Below are positions 37,818 through 48,919 of a DNA stretch of 64,000 nt, one piece after another. This DNA is from Margaritifera margaritifera (lineage: Eukaryota; Mollusca; Bivalvia; Unionida; Margaritiferidae). The stretch is from contig JAQPZY010001675.1 in NCBI GenBank assembly GCA_029931535.1, positions 8,846,501-8,910,500 on the forward strand, written 5' to 3'. A program made the position numbers and the translations under genes. The notes below the pieces were generated by a model, which searched no databases, was not told the origin of the DNA, and worked only from the letters and a program-made list of their open reading frames with translations. The first letter of the stretch is position 1; the number at the start of each line of letters is the position of its first letter.

Positions 37818-38163
37818 TATTGCTGATCAACAAAGGTCTTACCTATTTATGTGAAGTTGATCATCAAAGGTCCAACCTATTTATGTGAAGTTGATCATCA
37901 AAGGTCTTACCTATTTATGTGAAGTTGATCATCAAAGGTTTAACCTATTTATGTGAAGTTGATCATCAAAGGTCTAACCTATTTATGTGAAGTTGATCAT
38001 TAAAGATTTTACCTATTTATGTGAAGTTGATCATCAAAGGTCTTACCTATTTATGTGCAGTTGATCATCAAAGGTCCAACCCATTTATGTGAAGTTGATC
38101 ATCAAAGGTCTAACCTATTTATGTGAAGTTGATCATCAAAGGTCTTACCTATTTATGTGAAGC
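37818..38163. repeat. 34-bp tandem repeat, about 10 copies
   Basis: Unit of 34 bp with GAAGTTGATCATCAAAGGTC and TAACCTATTTATGT. Copies differ by one to three bases. Confidence 0.96.
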
Positions 38164-38539
38164 TGCATAAATCCTGTGATACTACCAGGACTGATAGGTT
38201 TAGGATTACCAATACTAGACTGTACATGCATATCAATCTTACACTTAAAGTACAGTGAAACCTGTCTATATGGGTCAGTAAAGAGAGAATACAATTTGGT
38301 ACTTTATAAGCAGGTGTCCTGTATGTGTTGGAGATTTCAGATTATGTATTCTGAATTGTTATGTGTACATTTGCATACAAATTATTTAAGAAACATGCAT
38401 ATGGTAAGTTACAAACAAATTTTTATGAGCAAGTTCAGTTTTGAAGAACAATCTTTTAAGGATTTTCTTTGGGGATTCCTGTATGTGTTCTTTATAGACA
38501 GATGTCCTTTATATATACAGGCATTCATGAAGGCAGGTA
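38164..38539. other. Intron; possible DNA-transposon end
   Basis: A plus-strand frame of 126 codons (38176-38556) crosses this stretch but has no recognisable domain. The segment ACAGTGAAACCTGTCTATAT (38252) and a related TATAGACAGATGTCCTTTATA near 38490 look like paired ends of a small DNA transposon. Low confidence. Confidence 0.3.
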
Positions 38540-38975
38540 TCATAGTAATACTATAAAATGTCCAAATAGTACACTAATTCATCTCTGATAAGGCTACAGT
38601 AATACTATAAAATGTCCAAATAGTACACTTATTAATCCCTGATAAGGCTACAGTAATACTATAAAATGTCCAAATAGTACACTAATTCATCTCTGATAAG
38701 GCTACAGTAATAGTATAAAATGTCCAAATAATACACTAATTCATCTCTGATAAGGCTACAGTAATACTATAAAATGTCCAAATAGTACATTTATTTACCC
38801 CTGATAAGGCCGCAATAATGCTATAAAATGTCCAAATAGTACATTTATTTACCCCTGATAAGGCCGCAATAATACTATAAAATGTCCAAATAGTACATTT
38901 ACTTATCCCTGATAAGGCTACAGTAATACTATAAAATGTCCAAATAGTACATTTATTTATCCCTGATAAGGCCAC
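38540..38975. repeat. 54-bp tandem repeat, 8 copies
   Basis: Unit of 54 bp with TACTATAAAATGTCCAAATA and CTCTGATAAGGCTACAGTAA. The minus-strand frame at 38736-39062 comes from this array (18-residue repeat) and is not a gene. Confidence 0.96.
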
Positions 38976-39111
38976 AGTTTCTTTCAATATAAAATCAAAT
39001 TCAAGATAATAAGGATTAAAAGTGAAAAACACGATTTCAGCAGTCACTGTTAAACCATACACTAACTTATTTATACACTGTAAATTGTATGGTATATGGT
39101 GGTGCTTGTGT

Positions 39112-39262
39112 CCTTTTACAGCTCAGCAACACAAATAGGTTATTAAGTGCCTTGCCCAGGGACACACCTCTGCAGCAGACCTGGGCTGATCAGATGGTAG
39201 GATTCTAACCCACATCCATTCAGTCACATGTCAGGCACGCTTAACTACTCAGCTACCATGGC
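39112..39262 (-). mobile_element. tRNA-derived SINE head
   Basis: Read on the minus strand from about 39262: GCCATGGTAGCTGAGTAGTT followed by AAGCGTGCCTG, then GTGGGTTAGAATCCTACC about 45 bp later. These match the RNA polymerase III A box (TAGCTGAGTAGTTAAG) and B box (GGTTAGAATCC) at normal tRNA spacing. The segment then runs into CAGACCTGGG and GTCCCTGGGCAAGGCACTTAA, a conserved SINE body. One B-box mismatch; probably inactive. Confidence 0.66.
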
Positions 39263-39375
39263 TCCTGTCTTCATTAGTTACATCTTACAACATGCAGGAT
39301 ACTGCATTATTCCTATTCTACATCCCCAAACCCACAGGCAGGGTATAAGGATTGTGACAAAGCTAGAAATGTTAT

Positions 39376-40262
39376 CCTCAATTTATATAAGACTTACGGC
39401 TAAGTATCCTCAGTTTTATATACTAATTATGGCTAAGTATCCTCAATTTTGCCAAGTATCCTCACTGTTATATACTACTTATGGCCAAGTATGCTCAGTT
39501 TTATATACTACTTACAGCCAAGTATGCTCAGTTTTATATACTACTTACAGCCAAGTATGCTCAGTTTTATATACTACTTACAGCCAAGTATGCTCAGTTT
39601 GATATACTACTTATGTCAAAGTATGCTCAGTTTTATATACTACTTACAGCCAAGTATCTTCAGTTTTATATACTACTTACAGCCAAGTATCTTCAGTTTT
39701 ATATACTACTTACAGCCAAGTATCTTCAGTTTTATATACTACTTACAGCCAAGTATCTTCAGTTGTATATACTACTTACAGCCAAGTATGCTCAGTTTTA
39801 TATACTACTTACAGCCAAGTATCTTCAGTTTTATAGACAACTTATAGCCAAGTATCTTCAGTTTTATATACTACTTACAGCCAAGTATCTTCAGTTGTAT
39901 ATACTAATTACAGCCAAGTATGCTCAGTTTTATATACTACTTACAGCCAAGTATCTTCAGTTTGATATACTACTTACAGCCAAGTATGCTCAGTTTTATA
40001 TACTACTTACAGCCAAGTATCTTCAGTTTTATATAGTACTTATAGCCAAGTATCTTCAGTTTTATATACTACTTACAGCCAAGTATGCTCAGTTTTATAT
40101 ACTACTTACAGCCAAGTATGCTCAGTTTTATATACTACTTACAGCCAAGTATCTTCAGTTTGATATACTACTTATGGCCAAGTATCTTCAGTTTGATATA
40201 CTACTTATGGCCAAGTATCCTCAGTTTTATATGCATGTACTACTTATGATCAAGTATCCTTA
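39376..40262. repeat. 33-bp minisatellite, about 26 copies
   Basis: Unit of 33 bp with GCCAAGTATCTTCAGTTTTA and TATACTACTTACA. Main variants are TATGCTCAG, TATCTTCAG and TATCCTCAG. Because 33 is a multiple of three, long frames stay open in all plus-strand registers; the longest is 260 codons of an 11-residue repeat. Its place inside an intron on the opposite strand argues against coding. Confidence 0.97.
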
Positions 40263-40674
40263 ATTTTATACAATTAATCCTACACTTTGTTTTCACGGTA
40301 ACATATGCAATACTGAATACAGAAAATTCAAAGTACCACAAGGCACCTCTATGCAACTTTGTTGACATGTGTACCAAGTCTGGTTGCAATACCTTTAACA
40401 GTTTGAGAGTTATGCTTCAGAAATGAAAATGTTTATGGACAGAGAGACAGACAGCTATACCCCCATCTGCATTAGATACTGGAAAGATAAAATTGTTAAT
40501 GTTCACATCTTCCTGAGCCAATGCTATATCTGATCTATATTTCCATAGTGTGAAGTGACTGAAAGTAAATGACCACCTGGATTGACTGACAGTGTCCATT
40601 GCAGATTGATTACTCTCTAGCAAATGCTGGCAGCCACTTACAGCTGGGTCAGCTGAAACAAATGTGGTTCAGTG
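40263..40674. other. Intron with a dispersed repeat
   Basis: 40355-40450 has CCAAGTCTGGTTGCAATACC, GAGAGTTATGCTTCAGAAAT and GGACAGAGAGACAGACAG, a combination typical of a dispersed repeat of mollusc introns (weakly akin to the satellite at 32.4 kb). No exon seen. Confidence 0.4.
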
Positions 40675-40770
40675 CTAAAGGGAAAAAAATAACAATGGTT
40701 GGGGCAAGACTCCAACCTTCATCCTTCTCATCCTGATTCTGAAAAATCTACCACTGGGCTGCATGTTGCC
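40675..40770 (-). mobile_element. Possible tRNA-derived SINE head
   Basis: On the minus strand CAGCCCAGTGGTAGATTTTTC resembles an A box, and GGTTGGAGTCTTGCC about 35 bp later resembles a B box. Fewer matches than the SINE at 39.2 kb. The overlapping 92-codon frame (40675-40953) is probably incidental. Confidence 0.38.
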
Positions 40771-41116
40771 TCTTATTATTTCCAAAATAGAACTCTCCAT
40801 TTTGTTGTGAGCTTCCTTGCTTTTGGGACACTCAGCTTCTGATCCTGGACTCTCAGTTTTTAATATTTCACTTTGGTCTTGTTTTCTACATATTTTACTG
40901 CCATGTTTTGCAAAAATGTGGCCCTGTTGTTCCATTTTCATTATTTGAAGCATTGTGTAATATGTTCACATAACATCCCCATGCTGCAAATTACTGGTGT
41001 GGTAAATGTACCAGGACATCAGAATAAAATTGATTAATGTTTCATCTGTACATTTTTGAACAGCAATGAAAAAGGGGATTGACAGATGTAAACAAAGCTC
41101 ACAACAGAAGACAAAC

Positions 41117-41253
41117 CTGAGATCTTCTTTCTTTGATGATGCCAGACAACTGCCCTCCACCATGAGTTGACAGCAAGTCAGAGAGACAGGAAGTGGATTT
41201 TCAAATGAGACCTCCACCTTGAAAATATCATTAACTTTGGCTTCCTTGGGACA
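41117..41253 (-). CDS. Transglutaminase, penultimate coding exon (second beta-barrel)
   Basis: A 137-bp internal exon. Acceptor TTGTTTTCAG at 41254-41263 and donor GTTTGT from 41116 down. It starts in phase 0 and ends in phase 2, which fits the exons on both sides. It reads CPKEAKVNDIFKVEVSFENP, then LPVSLTCCQLMVEGSCL and SSKKEDLR. The run (V/L)..SF.NPLPV.L..C...VEG..L is the hallmark of the second C-terminal beta-barrel in animal transglutaminases. Two extra cysteines (TCC) where most members have one are a minor oddity. Confidence 0.92.
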
Positions 41254-41639
41254 CTGAAAACAATGGTGTGATGAAAATAAGTCCAAAAATAAATCTAAAA
41301 CTTTGTACTTTGCAAGAATGTTTTTCTAAAAAAAACAAAACAATACAGGCCCACTACCATATAATACAATTCCTGGGTATAAAAGAATTATAATTCCAAA
41401 TCCCACAGACATCTGTACTAAATTGCAATCATTTGGATATGAATACACAAATATGTTGAATTAAAACCTGTGTGCATATATATTTTTATTTTGCAGGCAA
41501 TTATAGCACTTTTTAATGATGTCAATAAATATACACATAAAGGCACTAATTAGCTTACTGCAAGGCCAGCAGAATCATCAGCTGAGAGCCCCCAGAATGG
41601 TTTTGGCCCATTATTCACAGTACCATTCAAAATTGGGGT
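41254..41639. other. Intron, nothing further recognised
   Basis: CpG-poor intron between the exon at 41117 and the RT relic. Confidence 0.5.
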
Positions 41640-42034
41640 AAGGGGACCATGACACCCATGTATGGGGTCATGCTCTGTTGGTCAGCATAACTGCTGGACT
41701 GATTTATTGTAGACCAATCCAGGAAGAACCTGTCTTTGTCACCTCCTCAAAGCTCCTGCATAGATGTCTCTCTCTTTCCCTGATACTCCAATGCCATGCA
41801 CGAATGTCTTCATGGATTGTGCCACAAAACCATGGCAACCCACTTCAACCAGGAAACAGCTTGATTTTGATCTATGCTGTCTGCATTTATGCATGAGATA
41901 TTTGTATTTTGCAAACATTTATTCATAAGCCTCATCAATGTTGTCTTCCCAGGACACTTTAAGTTGGCATGCAGTCAGTGTTGATCTGGACCATGACCAA
42001 ATTAGGAAGTATATGGCCTGAGCCATGGAAGCAT
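41640..42034 (-). pseudogene. RT-derived element ORF, C-terminal end (part 3 of a split relic)
   Basis: The minus strand, in shifting frames, gives VPWEDN-like DNIDEAYE, then YRQHR, then CFLVEVGCHGFVAQSMK and GVSGKERD, then ASSWIG-like residues. This is the end of a large RT-bearing ORF that is repeated many times in mollusc and cnidarian genomes; the R.DMVL...D -- WED..(D/E)EA.ERK -- (F/P)VEVGCRGF order is clear. Broken by stops. It continues the relic at 43599-43870, from which it is separated by the TIR element. Confidence 0.66.
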
Positions 42035-42035
42035 A

Positions 42036-43596
42036 CCGTATATACTCGATTATAAGTCGACTCGACTATAAGTCGCCCCCCCCCCTTTTTAGGACTGCAA
42101 AAAGTGAATTTCGCTATGACCCTCCTATAAGTCGGGGTGTATTTTGCAAGTCAGATCCGTCTAAAGGGGTGACTTCTTAGTGAGTCAGAAATGCACTTTG
42201 GAAATATAAACAAGCCAAACTGGATAGATAGATAAGAAAAATAAAGACAAAACAAGTGTAAAATACAATTATATTATTGAGTGAAATATGTCACAAATAA
42301 ATTAACAATTTACAATTTGTCCATCTTTGTGTAATAAAGTCCATTGAAATCCATAATACTTAACATTTTAAATCCATTTATATGATAAATCCACTAATTC
42401 AATTATAGGTCACATACCGGTATAAAAAAATAAGTTCAGAATGATCCGATTCACAATATCCCGTAATATGTTATTTCCACATGTCGTACAAATAAACAAT
42501 GAAAGTTAAGTCCACTTTTTTGTGATTCACGGTATCCTATAAATGTCACTATCTAATGTCATCTGGTACAAGTCCAAGAATTAATCCTCATTGTCTGATA
42601 AAGTTCTGAAATCCTACATCGTCGTCTAGTCATTGTAAATTTAGTCCGACTCCGATTCCTCGGCTTTACTGTCATATGCGTGTGCTTATGCAGAGACTGA
42701 GCTTGGGCTCTGTGAGTAACACTTTGATCATCAAGTCAGAAGTCTATTAAAGGCTGCAACTGAACACATGTCAATTGTGCGGCAAGATCAAAGGGAGTTC
42801 AAATAACCACCCTCTGTTTCTTGGCACTGAACAAGTATAAAACTCGCGGCTTGATCAAAGGGTTGTCACGTGGGAAAACAAAGAGTGTCGTGCCTTTACA
42901 AGCTAAGGGTTTAAGGTCAAAGTATATGCACAGGAAGTTGTAGAACTCTACTTGGCACTGAACAGGTATAGATTCACGGCTCGATCAAAAGGATTGTCAA
43001 CTTGAAAACAAAGTGAGTCCCTTTAGAAGTCAAAGGCTTATCGGCCCACGTGCACTGGCATATAACTTGGGAAATATCACTTGGGAATTAAATCTGACTT
43101 GTAGAAAAGAAAAATACATATTAAATCAAAACTTTTATTGCATCAAGCACAGTCTTTATTCAGCAAAACACAAATATTAATACAAATACAGGTTGTTCGA
43201 ACTGGCACGAAAATGGAGGCAATATACTTACTAGTAAACACCCACAGTAAACATTGACGGACACTTCATTTTGCGGTAGGTAGTATTTAATTTACCGATA
43301 ATATTTTCAAATTATTAAAATAAATAACTGTAGATACATGTACTGTGTAATGAATACCGTCATGAAATGGATAAACACACTGCATACCATATATGCATTA
43401 CTGCATAGGAATAGTGGCATGAAACATAAAAATATATGAATTTACAGTATTTTTATGTACTGCAAACATCTAGTTTCCAACATTCCCCCAAGATTTATAT
43501 TTTTTTTTTATGTCCCGCTTATAAGACACCCCCCCCCCACTCTGCATTAATCAAATTTTAAGTAAAAAACATCGACTTATAAGTGAGTATATACGG
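42036..43596. mobile_element. 1.56-kb TIR element flanked by TA (Tc1/mariner-pogo-like, non-autonomous)
   Basis: The left end CCGTATATACTCGATTATAA and the right end's reverse complement CCGTATATACTCACTTATAA are near-identical terminal inverted repeats, flanked on both sides by TA, the target duplication of Tc1/mariner/pogo elements. C-runs (42075, 43530) follow each TIR at mirror positions. Inside are two ~130-bp related blocks (about 42820-42930 and 42950-43050) with CTTGGCACTGAACA. No transposase frame found. It is CpG-rich in a CpG-poor region, so it is probably a recent insertion, and it splits the RT relic. Confidence 0.8.
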
Positions 43597-43598
43597 TA

Positions 43599-43870
43599 AT
43601 CTTTGGAGGGAACTGCAGCATCCCATCTAGATCAAACATGGTATTTCCAATCCTGTGCTCCTTGAAGACAACCCATGATTACATGCTGCTTCTGTACTTA
43701 GTTGATTGGCTGTGTACCATCTGGTACAAACTTAATGAAGTTGGCACATGGTTTCCTGAACTGCTTGTTGGCCCTCAGTACAACATTTTCTGTCACTGTG
43801 GCTATGACCCTGAGTACAGGTCATGCCTCCACTGAAGCATGCTAGGTGACCTGGGACAGCCACTAAACAT
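43599..43870 (-). pseudogene. RT-derived element ORF (part 2 of a split relic)
   Basis: Minus-strand frames read a weak LSGCP-RS...WRHD block (the zinc-knuckle end), then RVIATVTENVVLRANKQFRK, CANFIKFVPDGTQPIN and then MGCLQGAQDW followed by LDGMLQFPP. These blocks follow one another in the same order as in the large RT ORF family. Stops and frame changes show decay. It joins to the part at 41640-42034 across the TIR insertion. Confidence 0.68.
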
Positions 43871-44799
43871 CAGAGGTGTAATGAGTCATTTATAGATATC
43901 GGAATCATGTTATATTCTGTGATAATATACTGCATTGACATCTGTACTACTGGTAGAATATCCCAGTACATATTGCATTGGGAGTGTGACAATACATCAA
44001 TGTAGTAGCTCTCGAAGGTGATATACCATGATATATATCAATTAAAGTTGGGAAAATAAGATAACTCAAGAGTTTTTTTGTCTCTTTGATGAAAGTATTC
44101 AAGATTTCAGCACTGTTCTTTTGTATTTTATCATCCATCTGCTAGACATTAGTCATTAGAATGGTTCCCCAACTCAGTAAGAGAAACAACCAGTCTCAGT
44201 GATGAAACATCAGAATAATATTTTAGTCAGAAATGGTTATCTAAAAAGATAAATGAATGATATGCTGAACATTTCAACTTTTTAGTACAAATTCAGGTAT
44301 GAAAGATTTTGTAGATTTAACGTAAATACAAAAAAACTTCTGATCCCATAATCCTTTGCTAAGACCAAAATGGCTGACAAAATCCTAAACATAAATCCGA
44401 CAGATGTATTTAGAACTCTTGTCTGGAAATAATATGATTTTCAGAGTCAAATAATTACAAAAGTGCTGTATAGTTAATAACAAAATAATATGCAGAACCT
44501 GCATAAAGAGTCATGATATATTAAGGTAATACTAGTAACTTTGTCACGTGCTTACCATCTCAATATGGCAACATATATATAAGACATTACTTGCAAAGAC
44601 AAATAGACAAGTTAGGAGTCCATTTCATGATAGATATTGAGTCATCACACCTGTATTGCAATATGTATTGTTTTGCCTACTAACTGTATGATACATATCA
44701 TGGAATGTATTGTATTGCCACCCAAGTATCATGATATGTATTATATCACAACCAAGCAGCCGATGCACAGCTGTACTAAGCATATACTGCAGTATTTTT
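43871..44799. other. Unrecognised insertion-like sequence in the RT relic
   Basis: About 930 bp that interrupts the order of the RT relic. It is AT-rich with repeated CATGATAT, GATACATATCATGG and TATCATGATATGTATTATAT motifs near both ends (43930-44040 and 44620-44760), so a palindromic element is possible. No coding sequence recognised. Confidence 0.35.
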
Positions 44800-45640
44800 T
44801 GCCACGACATGCTCGGCATTTATCAAAATGGCAACATTCCACTATGCATGGTTGGCTTGGGTTGGAAGCCGGTCATACACTAGCCAAAGCATGGTGCTGA
44901 TCCTTGCAGACTCTCATATCAAATTGTACTTTTCCCAACATCTCTTTGTGCCTTAATATAGCCTCTGCCACAGAAACTGCTTGGCTTACAGACCATTTCC
45001 TTTCTGATATGATTTATGGTAGAATGTCCCTTACCACATGGTTTGCTGAGTCTCACTGTATAATGAACAGCTTAGACTTTGCAACCTTGAACCCTCAACA
45101 AGTTCTTTCAAGGGATGGCTTAATTTTTTACTTTGGTTATGCAAGAAAATGGTAGAACGATTGTGGAAGTGGGGGGCTGCAAGCCAATTTTGAATTAACA
45201 CAAAGATGCACCTCTCTATCTGCTTCACATGAGATATTGCAATCTCATATATGATTAGCATCCACATAAATCGTTTGATGGCCCAAATGTCAGACACCAC
45301 AGATTCACCTTTTGCAGGATGTCCACAGTCATTGATAGCTTTCAGTTTCTCTTCTAACTTTGCTTTAATTTCAATGACTTGCTTCATATCTCTCAACTCT
45401 TTTGTTTACAAACAGCTTAGACTATTTACTATTTGTTCCTCTGAAACTATGGAAATGACCTCATCTCCAAACTTGAAGTAAAATTTCCTGTCTATCCTAC
45501 CCTTCTTGAGTAAGAGGCTCTTTGACTTCCTGGCCTTGAATTTCATTGTTCCACAACTTATGAGTTCTTCCAGGTGCTTAAGAAGTGCTTCTGATGATCC
45601 TGTGATATGTTTAGCTGGTCTCAGTAATCTATTTTAAGAG
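44800..45640 (-). pseudogene. RT-derived element ORF, thumb/connection part (part 1 of a split relic)
   Basis: From 45640 down, the minus strand reads LRPAKHITGSSEALLKHLEE, then KARKSKSLLLKKGRI, KFYFKFGDEVIS, and in the 121-codon frame ELRDMKQVIEIKAKLEEKL, AINDCGHPAKG, WMLIIYEI and NWLAAPHF. The order SL.LKKG - F..G..I..VSE..V - L....WL..(L/I)..(G/C)LPGK - (L/M)YE - W(L/I)G.P is the post-polymerase part of that RT family. One early stop and later shifts. The RT palm is not present; the relic begins only about 370 bp from the transglutaminase exon at 46006. Confidence 0.7.
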
Positions 45641-46005
45641 GAAATAATAAATGTTGACTACAATATGATATTTATGTCTTTCTGGTATGTACTTATTCCA
45701 TGTTCAGCAACTATTAAATTGCTACATTCTGATGCAGAAAATTTTGAAAGAACAAGGTCTCTGGAAAGCAATTATTGAGAAAACAGATGTTTTAAAACAA
45801 TAAAATCAGTAACATTAAAAATGCTTAATATCAACACAATGTAGTTTTGTAGTTGGATAAACAAATCGCAGCAAACCTCCATACTAATGCCTCCATCCAA
45901 ACATCTGTGTTAACAAGAGTATGCGGTACAAGTTGTTAAACATTTTTTATGCAATTAATGTAAAGTATGGTTTAAAGAAAAAAAATCAATACTATTACGA
46001 AATAC

Positions 46006-46166
46006 CTTAATGACAAGATGAGGTTTGCGAAGTCTGAATTCATCCTCATCCATTCCAATTTGGTGTGTTTCCTTCACCCGGAGGCCATAAGAAATTCTCA
46101 TCAGACAATGGTCTTCAAGTTTTTCTAGATAGTCAGTTGGGGTCACCACCATTGTAAGCTTCTCAC
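46006..46166 (-). CDS. Transglutaminase, internal exon (junction of the two beta-barrels)
   Basis: A 161-bp exon. Acceptor CTTTAATTTTTCAG at 46167-46180, donor GTATTT from 46005 down. The first two bases finish a Ser codon split after phase 1, and it ends in phase 0. It reads EKLTMVVTPTDYLEKLEDHC, then LMRISYGLRVKETHQIG, then EFRLRKPHLVIK. This is the family's I(T/S)(P/A)..Y..KL.D.C(L/M)(M/L)... (V)KET.Q....(D/E)F.L.KP.L.(I/L)K stretch that ends the first barrel and leads into the second. All key conserved positions are present. Confidence 0.93.
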
Positions 46167-46589
46167 CTGAAAAATTAAAGTAGTAAACTCATTAAAAAAA
46201 CCCACATAAGTATTACTTGAAACAAATTGATTGCAAAAGACTTATGCCATGATATACAGAAGGGTGCGCCCTCTGTATAACACTTCATAGGAGCCATTGA
46301 AGTAACATGTGTTATAAGTGAGGGAGCCTTATACTGAGGGATGTTCTAACAAGACTGTGTCATAATAGTGCATTACAACACATACTTGTAGTATTTAATT
46401 ATGTGAAATTACAGTATCATTGGTTCTCATATACCAAGAACCAACCACATTATAATTGGTTCTCATAGGCCAAGAACCAACCATGTTATAAATGGTTCTC
46501 ATAGGCCAAACACCAACATTAAGAGAAATAATTCATGTAGCAAAGATAAAACAAAATGTGACCAATTTAATGGGATTTATAAACATACA
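46167..46589. other. Intron; diverged repeats
   Basis: 46262-46350 resembles, in inverted orientation, the MITE-like segment at 34136. 46410-46515 has three copies of a ~52-bp unit with GGTTCTCATAGGCCAAGAACCAACC. No exon seen. Confidence 0.5.
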
Positions 46590-47585
46590 ATCATTATGAG
46601 GCAGCAGTATCTTGAGGGGCTTTATAGTGAAGGACTACTGTGTTATGGCAGCATTATCCTGAAGGGCTTTATAGTGAAGGACTACTCTGTTATGGCAGCA
46701 TTATTATGAAGGGCTTTATAGTGAAGGACTACTGTGTTATAGCAGCATTATCCTGAAGGGTTTTATAGTGAAGGACTACTCTGTTATAGCAGCATTATCC
46801 TGAAGGGCTTTATAGTGAAGGACTACTCTGTTATGGCAGCATTATCCTGAAGGGCTTTATAGTGAAGGACTACTGTGTTATAGCAGCATTATCCTGAAGT
46901 GCTTTATAGTGAAGGACTACTCTGTTATGGCAGCATTATTATGAAGGGCTTTATAGTGAAGGACTACTCTGTTATGGCAGCATTATCCTGAAGGGCTTTA
47001 TAGTGAAGGACTACTGTGTTATAGCAGCATTATCCTGAAGGGCTTTATAGTGAAGGACTACTCTGTTATGGCAGCATTATCCTGAAGGGCTTTATAGTGA
47101 AGGACTACTCTGTTATGGCAGCATTATCCTGAAGGGCTTTATAGTGAAGGACTACTCTGTTATGGCAGCATTATCCTGAAGGGCTTTATAGTGAAGGACT
47201 ACTCTGTTATGGCAGCATTATCCTGAAGGGCTTTATAGTGAAGGACTACTGTGTTATAGCAGCATTATCCTGAAGGGCTTTATAGTGAAGGACTACTCTG
47301 TTATGGCAGCATTATCCTGAAGGGCTTTATAGTGAAGGACTACTGTGTTATAGCAGCATTATCCTGAAGTGCTTTATAGTGAAGGACTACTCTGTTATGG
47401 CAGCATTATCCTGAAGGGCTTTATAGTGAAGGACTACTGTGTTATAGCAGCATTATCCTGAAGGGCTTTATAGTGAAGGACTACTCTGTTATAGTAGCAG
47501 TATCCTGAGGGGCTTTATAGTGAAGGACTACTCTGTTATGGCAGCATTATCCTGAAGGGCTTTATAGTAAAGGACTGCTGTGCTA
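46590..47585. repeat. 47-bp minisatellite, about 20 copies
   Basis: Unit of 47 bp with GCAGCATTATCCTGAAGGGC and TTTATAGTGAAGGACTACT. Two linked variants, CTGTGTTATAG and CTCTGTTATGG, alternate. The unit length equals that of the 25.6-kb array but the sequence is unrelated. The array is almost free of CpG. Confidence 0.97.
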
Positions 47586-48339
47586 AGGCTGTAGTACATA
47601 TATATTGAGAGACTTTATAGTGAACTTCACTGAAAAACCACGGTCAAGACAGCAGTGTACTGAGAGACTTGATAGTAAAGAACCACTGTGCTAAGACAAC
47701 AGTATAGGGAAGGCCTTTATAGTACAGAATCACTCTGCTAAGGCAGCAGTAAACTGAGGGGCTTTGTAATGAAGAACATTTATCATAACTGGCATAACAT
47801 AATCCTATATTTTTCCCAGAAATAACAGGTAATGAGGTATGTGCTGGATTCTGGTAGCTAATTTGTCTGTTTTTGATTCTGGTATCTACTATCTAATTTG
47901 TCTGTTTTTCAACTATCCTGAGTTGTCTCCATTTATGAAATTTGATTGGTTTAAACATTTATGATATGGTTATAAATTATACTTTAATCATACAGTGCTT
48001 TAAAAAGATAACACTCCATTCAAGTTTATTAATAGACCTAGGTCTTTTAATCACATACAGCATTCAACACAACATGGCTTGCTTGCAATATCTACCACTG
48101 AGAATTTGTACATCCTTTGTCAGCATGACTCCTTATCACCTAATCCTGCTAGTGACACTAAAACTGCTACAGACTATATATTATTATTTTTCATAAAAAT
48201 TTATAAAAATGGCTCACATTGAACATTCTATAGAGTTGCACTAATCCCCTAATTTATGGTACTCCTTTTTGTATAAAATAAAAGGTCACATTCTTTACAA
48301 ACATTGTTCCTCTGAATGTGTCAGAAACCATGGAGCAGT
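47586..48339. other. Intron; edge copies and nothing further recognised
   Basis: 47586-47770 holds degraded edge copies of the 47-bp unit. 47840-47915 has a short duplication of TCTGGTA..TAATTTGTCTGTTTTT. No gene seen. Confidence 0.5.
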
Positions 48340-48344
48340 AAACC

Positions 48345-48821
48345 TTAATAGCAATAGCATCTTCTTGAAAAGTTAGATAAAGAAGTTAGCAAGCTGAGGA
48401 ACTGAGGCCTGGAAGGGACGATGTTGTTGCCCTTGCACCAGTCCATAAAGACATGCCACTTCCTCTCATATTCCTTCAAAGCTAAGGGCCTTCTAGCTTG
48501 AGTGACTTTCCCCATGACTGAAGAGCTGAACTCCTTTCTGCACAAGCATCTCCTGTCAAGAGCCAGGCATGTAAGACACGGATTGAAAACCTGCAATGGA
48601 GGCTGCTCAAGCAGGCTGAGCATTACAGGGATTTTCCTGAGGACATGTGTAACTGGATCAAGTAGATCATTCACCCAAGATTTTCCCCATCTGAGAGGGC
48701 TATCTGAACCACTTGACAGGTCTGACCCCTCCCTTACCTTCTTGATTATTTTTAGTATCATAATAGTTGAAGAGAATGCATAGCCCAAAAACACATCCCA
48801 ACTGAATGACAGAACATCCAC
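48345..48821 (-). pseudogene. DIRS-like tyrosine recombinase, N-terminal part
   Basis: An open frame of 158 codons. Its second half, KVTQARRPLALKEYERKWHV and FMDWCKGNNIVPSRPQFLS, is the SAM-like N-terminal DNA-binding region (Y..RW..F.DWC....I.P) of DIRS recombinases. The catalytic Arg, His-x-x-Arg and Tyr would follow but the copy ends here. The first half matches the spacer between RNase H and recombinase (LRWGKSWVNDLLD). Confidence 0.66.
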
Positions 48822-48919
48822 AACTCATGCCTTTGAATCTGAAAGTGGAAAGATAAAAGTTGGCACTTTATGGTTTGACCCCATTGTAAATGCATCTATC
48901 ATCTGATGCCCCTTTGGTG

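Noticed and set aside
38176..38556. 126-codon plus-strand frame
   Set aside because: It crosses the end of the 34-bp array and a possible DNA-transposon end; antisense to the host gene and without a domain.
39193..39262. A true tRNA gene
   Set aside because: A and B boxes are present but the acceptor stem does not pair and the sequence runs on into a SINE body, so it is a SINE head.
39481..40263. 260-codon plus-strand frame with an 11-residue repeat
   Set aside because: It is produced by the 33-bp intronic minisatellite, whose unit is a multiple of three; other frames are open too, and it is antisense to the host gene.
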